DNA from: Puniceicoccaceae bacterium K14
GTDB lineage: Bacteria > Verrucomicrobiota > Verrucomicrobiia > Opitutales > Opitutaceae
Direction of reading: 5' to 3'
NCBI GenBank assembly: GCA_022538095.1
Contig: JAKYXN010000027.1
Span: forward strand, 1 to 64,000
Length of the DNA: 64,000 nt
The notes under the pieces are model-generated. The model ran no database searches. It was not told the origin of the DNA and saw only the letters and a list, made by a program, of their open reading frames with translations. This document shows positions 59,455-64,000 of the stretch, piece after piece. Numbering within the stretch: position 1 is the stretch's first letter; every line of letters begins with the position of its first letter. A program made the position numbers and the translations under genes.

Positions 59455-61413
59455 ATGACTCAAGTAGCTTCTGACTTATTATCTCAAGTAAATGGGATTG
59501 TAGAAACGCCATTCGAATCGCTCGACGCCTGCTTCGATTTTTATCGTGACGTGTTGCCGAAACGCGTGGGTGCCTACCATCAAGAAGAAGTGGGGCCTAC
59601 CTATCACCACGATTTACCAGGGGAAGCTGATAAGTTCGTAAACAAAATTTTCCATTTGGGCGAAGGTACTATGGATATGTCCGATGGGCTTAACTGGTAT
59701 GGTACGGCAACGGGCGATCTTGAGTGGAATGGCGGTCTTGTGCGCCAAGGCTACTTTATGTTGCTTGCTGAAGAGTATCGCAAGACAGGGGATGAGAAGT
59801 ATGCGGCGACTATCGTTGAGCATATTCTTCACTACATTGAGAACGTTCCTCCGTTTGAGCCTGAAGGAAAGCCCTACTTAGAGTACAAGAAGTCTACTTG
59901 GCGTCCGTTCGAAGCGGCTGGTCGGGCAGCAGAGACTTGGCCTGAAGCCTTGGCTAAAATTATCAATTCGAAGTCAATGAACGCGGAGGCGTGGGCGAAG
60001 ATTTTGATTTCCGTTCACGAGCATGCGGTATTCCTTCGCAAGGAGCATTGGCAGACGGGCAACCACGCTACTTTGGAAGTAGCTGCAGTGGGCATCATCG
60101 CTGTGTTCTATCAAGAATTTAAAGAACGCGAAGCATGGCTGAAGTATGCAGTTGAGTTCCTAGACGGTATGTGGACGGAACTTTTCAACGACGATGGCTA
60201 TTCTAAAGAAATGTCCGGGAGTTACCATTGGGTGGCGATGCGTAGCTTTTTCACTTTCTATGAAGTGGCATTGAACAATGGCTACGTGGATATCTTCCCT
60301 GAGAATTACCGTGATCGTTTGATCCTCAATAGCTACGCTGAGTTCTATCAAGACAAACCGAATTTTTCGACTCCTATTAGCAATGACTCCAGCACGCGTA
60401 TCCTACGTCGCGAGCAGCTAGAGCGTATGCATAATCTCTTTGACCTTCCTGATATCAATTACTTCCTTACAGATGGCAAAGAAGGAACAAAGCCAGAGAT
60501 AACCTCGTACTTGTATCCAAATTCTCGCGTCGCAATTATGCGTGACGAATGGTCTTCGGATGCGAACTACATGTTCTTTGACATGGGGGACTGGGGAGAT
60601 AATCACATGAACCAGGATCAGCTTAACTTGGAGGTTTACGCCAAGGGGCGTCACTTTCTTGTGAATGGCGGTAAGTGGCGTTACACAACCTCGGATCCAG
60701 ATGCTGATTGGATGCCGTTGGCGAAGTACTTCAAGAACACATCGTCTTATAACTGTGTCCTGGTAAATGGATACGAGCAGATTTTTGGCGATGCGCGCGG
60801 TACGATGATCAGTGGCGAGAGCTTTGACTACGCCGATGGTACCTTCGATGCGGGATTCGGCGAAGTCGTTCCTGGTCGCGATGAGAAACTTTTCCGCGAA
60901 CGTGGGCTTTCGACCCTGATGGAAGATCGTATGCCGGGTGTCAGTCATCGTCGTCAGATCTTGTTCGTTAAGCCAGATTTCTGGATCGTACGTGATACAA
61001 TCGCAGGTCCAAATGTGGAACGAGCAGAGCAGCTTTGGCATTTCTACGATGGGGCGATCGCTCCAGTCGGAGGAGCGGAGAGTGCGTGGTCGACTCAATT
61101 TGAGGATTCCAATTTGATTGTGAAGACCATCGGTTCGGGCGAAATGAGCGCGAATTCGTACGAAGGACAAAAGGAGCCATTTATCGCTGGTTGGCATTGC
61201 CCTTATTACGATGTGGTTCGTCCTGCGCCAGAACTTCGTTTCGAGCAAAAAGCGAAGGATGAGATAGTATTTCATACTTTGATTGCTCCAGTAAACGGGG
61301 CGGTTACTGAAGCTCCGGAATTTTCAATTGAAGGTTCGACTTACAAGGTAAGCTTCAATGGCAAGAACTTCTCGATTGAGACAGCCGTCGAAGGCGCTTG
61401 GACAATCGCTTAA
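59455..61413 (+). CDS. Heparinase II/III-like polysaccharide lyase, probably cytosolic
   Basis: Lyase candidate of about 652 residues from the ATG at 59455; a GTG at 59404 would add 17 residues. No signal peptide is seen, so it probably acts on imported oligosaccharides. The N-terminal two-thirds is an alpha/alpha toroid (LNWYGTATGDLEWNGGLVRQ, EHWQTGNHATLEVAAVGIIA, SGSYHWVAMRSFFTFYEVAL), the remainder the beta-sandwich PF07940 part beginning at SRVAIMRDEWSSDANYMFFD. The hallmark segment reads DWGDNHMNQDQLNLEVYAKG followed by RHFLVNGG, where many relatives have H-x-H-x-D; here the second His is Asn. Family is clear, substrate (alginate, ulvan or heparin-like) is not. It ends at a terminator and is followed by a GH2 gene. 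Confidence 0.87.
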   Translation: MTQVASDLLSQVNGIVETPFESLDACFDFYRDVLPKRVGAYHQEEVGPTYHHDLPGEADKFVNKIFHLGEGTMDMSDGLNWYGTATGDLEWNGGLVRQGYFMLLAEEYRKTGDEKYAATIVEHILHYIENVPPFEPEGKPYLEYKKSTWRPFEAAGRAAETWPEALAKIINSKSMNAEAWAKILISVHEHAVFLRKEHWQTGNHATLEVAAVGIIAVFYQEFKEREAWLKYAVEFLDGMWTELFNDDGYSKEMSGSYHWVAMRSFFTFYEVALNNGYVDIFPENYRDRLILNSYAEFYQDKPNFSTPISNDSSTRILRREQLERMHNLFDLPDINYFLTDGKEGTKPEITSYLYPNSRVAIMRDEWSSDANYMFFDMGDWGDNHMNQDQLNLEVYAKGRHFLVNGGKWRYTTSDPDADWMPLAKYFKNTSSYNCVLVNGYEQIFGDARGTMISGESFDYADGTFDAGFGEVVPGRDEKLFRERGLSTLMEDRMPGVSHRRQILFVKPDFWIVRDTIAGPNVERAEQLWHFYDGAIAPVGGAESAWSTQFEDSNLIVKTIGSGEMSANSYEGQKEPFIAGWHCPYYDVVRPAPELRFEQKAKDEIVFHTLIAPVNGAVTEAPEFSIEGSTYKVSFNGKNFSIETAVEGAWTIA

Positions 61414-61422
61414 ATTTTATCA

Positions 61423-61454
61423 AGCCGCAGTCGCTATTTCGTGACTGCGGTTTT
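61423..61454 (+). terminator. Rho-independent terminator after the heparinase-like gene
   Basis: CCGCAGTC (61425-61432) pairs with GACTGCGG (61443-61450), directly followed by TTTTCTCGTTT on the plus strand. It separates the lyase from the following GH2 gene. Confidence 0.75.
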
Positions 61455-61511
61455 CTCGTTTAATTATCCCCAATCTTATCAATTAACAAAAAACATTTCC
61501 TCGATCATATT

Positions 61512-64000
61512 ATGTATAAGCAAATCGATATCTCATCCGGTTGGAGTCTTTTCTCCCAAGACTTGGACATGGGCTTGTTCGGCCATCTCGGCCGTGCCTA
61601 CCAACGCGATTACGTTCCAGAAGACGCGATAGAAGTGAGCCTTCCAGTGACTGCGCCAGCAGCCTACTTGAGCGCGGGCAAAATCGAAGATCCTTACTTC
61701 GGCATGAACAGCCGCGACATCACTTGGATGGAAAAAAAGGAGTGGTGGTACCTGAAGGATTTCGATCTTCCACGCACCGACGGTCAATACCGTATCAGTT
61801 TCCAAGGAGTTAACTACCGTGCGGAAGCATGGCTCAATGACGTACAAATCGGCGTTTGGGAAGGGAGCTTCATCAACCAAAAGATCGACCTCGATCCGGC
61901 TTTGCTTCTTGAGAAAGGGAACCGTCTAGCGATCCGCGTTCGCGCTCAAGAGCGCGCTTGGGAAGACGGGACGCAACCTGATCCACGTGGTTTCCAAAAC
62001 AGCTCGGCTCACATCCGCACACAGCGTCCGACTCCACAATTCGCATACGGTTGGAACTGGTCTCCGCATATGATTGCGGTAGGAATCTGGCGTCCAGTAA
62101 TTTTGGAATGGATGGAATCTGCTCGTTTCGAGGAAACACGTATCGATTCCAAGCTTAGCGACGATTTCAAGACGGGTGAGATTTCCTTCGAGGGAGAAGT
62201 GAAGAATCTTACTTCCAAGAAACTGGATGCGGAAGTTCAAGTAACGATAACCGGTCCTAAGAAAACGAAGATCGTCGAAACCGTTCCAGTAAAGGCGATC
62301 GGGAAAGGCCGTATCAAGAAGCTGAGCGCGAAGGTTACTCTAAGCAACCCAGCCCTTTGGTATCCGAATGGATTCGGATCGCAACCTCTCTACAAAGTTG
62401 ACGTTAAGCTCATCGTTGATGGGAAGGTATGCGATTCACGCGAGCGCAAGCAAGGTATCCGCAAGATCGAATTTATCCAGAACACCAACGCGGAAGCGGT
62501 TCAAGCGGAGTCTGGTCAAACTAACCGTATGTGGTCCATCGTAGGTAAGCCTTACCCATGGACAATGGTGGTGAATGGTGTTCGAATTTTCTCTAAAGGC
62601 TCGAATTGGTGTCCCGTGGACAATCTTTACCGTAATCGTGACGCTCACGTGCGTCGCCAGCTTGAATTGTCACGCGATGCTCATTACGTGTTCATGCGTG
62701 TTTGGGGCGGCGGTTTGACGGAGTCTGACCACTTCTACGATTGCTGTGATGAGATGGGAATCGTTTGTTTACAGGAGTTCTGGTTCGCTTGTGGATCCGC
62801 TCCAGCGATGGACTACAAAATTTTCTTGGACAATGCAGCGAGCGAAATCAAGCGCTTGCGCGAGCGTACGTCTATCGGCCTTTGGGGCGGAGGAAACGAG
62901 TTTAACCCAGATAATCACGAAAATCGTCCGATCATCAACTTGATCGATGATCTCGTAGATGAACTCGACGGTACACGTGAATTCCGCCGTGGATCTCCAT
63001 ACAGAGGAGATCGTCATGGAGGTCTCGTATCCACTCCTTACCGTACAACGAACAAGTACCGCGATTTACTCCCTGGTCGTAAGCGCCTTGTGTTGCTTCG
63101 TTCCGAGTGCGCGGTTGGTCGCTCGCCAACGCGTCCGTCAAACATTAAGAAATTTATGCCTGAGGATAGCCTCTGGCCGATTGATTGGAAGGTGTATCAA
63201 AATCACCACGCTCAGAAGCCTGAGTGGATGACGATCACAAAGCCATTCGGCAAGGCGCAGGAGTGGGAGCAAGAGTTGATTCATTCATCCGTTTTCCACT
63301 GTATCGATAGTCGCTTGAACATGGAGCATGCTCGTGCGAGCAAGTACGAAAGTTCGGGATGCTGGACTTGGCAGATCAACGCATCTTGGCCATCTTTCCA
63401 CCGTGAGCACGTTGATTGGTACGGCGATCCAAAGCCGGTTTATTACTGGTACAAGAATGCGTGTAAGCCCGTTATCACAATGGTTGATCTCGAGCGATTC
63501 GTGTACCACCCAGGTGAGAAACTTAATCCTGAAATCTACGCGGTTAACGATACTCACAAGAAGGTGTCGGTATCAGTCGATATCAAAGTGATCACAGTTG
63601 AAGGCAAGCTTGTGCATACAGAGTCCCACACTGCCAAGATTGGCGAAGATGATCGCACATTGATCGGACGTTTGGGCGCAGTTGTTCCAGAGAACTTGGC
63701 TGAGCAAGCTTTGTATATCTCTGTGAATACAACGCAGGGCAAGGACATCGTTCACCGTAACACATACTACGTGGCGATTTCTCCTGATACTCAATTCAAG
63801 ACGGGGCAGGAAATCGGAAACGATCTTACGCTTAAGTACATCGGAAACACTTACAAAGTGTCTGCTCCGCATTACTACACCTTGGCGGAGATTGTTGATG
63901 AGCCAACCGAGCATGATAAGGCGACAAAGAGCGCTGAAGGCAGCCAGTTGGATGCGGTTTACAGCAAGACATTCGACTTGGAGGCCTCTCTCGTAGGAAA
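61512..64000 (+). CDS. Glycoside hydrolase family 2 enzyme, beta-mannosidase-like (cut by window end)
   Basis: Open from ATG 61512 to the edge of the window, 829 codons seen, so the 3' end is missing. It begins MYKQIDISSGWSLFSQDLD without signal peptide. The N-terminal jelly roll (EWWYLKDFDLPRTDGQYRIS, FQGVNYRAEAWLNDVQIGVW) is typical of GH2; RPTPQFAYGWNWSPHMIAVG IW (read in two parts) is the beta-mannosidase-type segment. The barrel carries the acid/base in SIGLWGGGNEFNPDN and the nucleophile in VLLRSECAVGRSP; WTWQINASWPSFH is another conserved strand. Predicted to remove terminal beta-linked mannose or a related sugar from imported oligosaccharides. Its codon choice is richer in C-ending codons than the neighbours. 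Same strand as the lyase but past a terminator. Confidence 0.9.
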   Translation, partial: MYKQIDISSGWSLFSQDLDMGLFGHLGRAYQRDYVPEDAIEVSLPVTAPAAYLSAGKIEDPYFGMNSRDITWMEKKEWWYLKDFDLPRTDGQYRISFQGVNYRAEAWLNDVQIGVWEGSFINQKIDLDPALLLEKGNRLAIRVRAQERAWEDGTQPDPRGFQNSSAHIRTQRPTPQFAYGWNWSPHMIAVGIWRPVILEWMESARFEETRIDSKLSDDFKTGEISFEGEVKNLTSKKLDAEVQVTITGPKKTKIVETVPVKAIGKGRIKKLSAKVTLSNPALWYPNGFGSQPLYKVDVKLIVDGKVCDSRERKQGIRKIEFIQNTNAEAVQAESGQTNRMWSIVGKPYPWTMVVNGVRIFSKGSNWCPVDNLYRNRDAHVRRQLELSRDAHYVFMRVWGGGLTESDHFYDCCDEMGIVCLQEFWFACGSAPAMDYKIFLDNAASEIKRLRERTSIGLWGGGNEFNPDNHENRPIINLIDDLVDELDGTREFRRGSPYRGDRHGGLVSTPYRTTNKYRDLLPGRKRLVLLRSECAVGRSPTRPSNIKKFMPEDSLWPIDWKVYQNHHAQKPEWMTITKPFGKAQEWEQELIHSSVFHCIDSRLNMEHARASKYESSGCWTWQINASWPSFHREHVDWYGDPKPVYYWYKNACKPVITMVDLERFVYHPGEKLNPEIYAVNDTHKKVSVSVDIKVITVEGKLVHTESHTAKIGEDDRTLIGRLGAVVPENLAEQALYISVNTTQGKDIVHRNTYYVAISPDTQFKTGQEIGNDLTLKYIGNTYKVSAPHYYTLAEIVDEPTEHDKATKSAEGSQLDAVYSKTFDLEASLVG

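Noticed and set aside
60418-61275. 285-codon frame antisense to the heparinase-like gene
   Set aside because: Long only because of codon bias on the opposite strand; the plus-strand protein has clear family motifs.
8163-64000. A classical polysaccharide-utilisation locus with SusC/SusD pairs
   Set aside because: Both TonB receptors lack SusD neighbours and are not adjacent to the glycan enzymes; the enzymes are dispersed.
1-64000. CRISPR arrays, prophage, integrases or restriction-defence islands
   Set aside because: No regular repeat-spacer arrays, no recombinase, Cas or restriction genes were recognised anywhere in the window.

Overview
The window looks like a chromosomal segment of a free-living, Gram-negative, polysaccharide-degrading member of the Verrucomicrobiota, probably Opitutae (Puniceicoccales/Pelagicoccus-like). 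This is inferred from content: TonB-dependent receptors, outer-membrane porin, secreted glycan-active enzymes, two secreted thioredoxin-like proteins sharing the motif FTGSDWCHWC, an ASPIC/UnbV protein, an octaheme-TPR cytochrome, and many genes with no Shine-Dalgarno sequence. No rRNA, tRNA, CRISPR array, integrase or transposase was recognised.

Layout. 0.3-7.9 kb: housekeeping (thrS, cysS, hemB, pyrD, dapF) plus an acidic unknown protein. 8.2-15.3 kb: a secreted GH29 alpha-fucosidase, a membrane zinc peptidase, a TonB receptor, a secreted thioredoxin and a sugar (KDG-type) kinase. 16.5-23.3 kb: a phosphate-starvation block, OprP-like porin, pstS, pstC, pstA, pstB, phoU, with 11-bp-pitch TGTTAC/TGTAAC direct repeats upstream of the porin and of pstS that look like Pho boxes. 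23.4-30.6 kb: an FG-GAP/ASPIC secreted protein, a 1304-residue soluble multi-PAS hybrid histidine kinase and a periplasmic TPR protein. 30.7-38.6 kb: stress and RNA/DNA maintenance genes, hslO, an M24 peptidase, an Fpg/Nei glycosylase, and the leftward cluster phoH, 7TM-HD, ybeY, pdxH, with a HIT protein upstream. 38.7-43.1 kb: a PchR-type AraC regulator divergent from exbB-exbD, then a chemoreceptor.

43.5-51.9 kb holds the most striking block: two adjacent ~1370-residue secreted paralogues with a beta-strand-rich N-terminus, an alginate-lyase-type toroid, two CBM6-like modules, an FN3 module and a shared C-terminal domain. 52.3-57.6 kb has a TonB receptor with a CxxC in its plug, followed in the same direction by a thioredoxin-like protein, and divergent from an octaheme lipoprotein cytochrome; the receptor start codon is embedded in overlapping dyads. 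57.7-59.2 kb holds a GNAT acetyltransferase and an HTH-metallo-beta-lactamase fusion. 59.4-64.0 kb holds a heparinase II/III-like protein and a GH2 mannosidase-like enzyme (cut by the window end), both lacking signal peptides and so probably working on imported oligosaccharides.

Taken together, secreted lyases and fucosidase cut algal or similar anionic polysaccharide, cytoplasmic lyase/GH2/kinase steps could finish the products, and TonB receptors with ExbBD drive uptake. Several household proteins have non-canonical residues: YbeY lacks the third zinc-binding His, Fpg has lost most zinc-finger Cys, and ThrS lacks the TGS domain. All functional calls are from reading motifs by eye; no database search was run.
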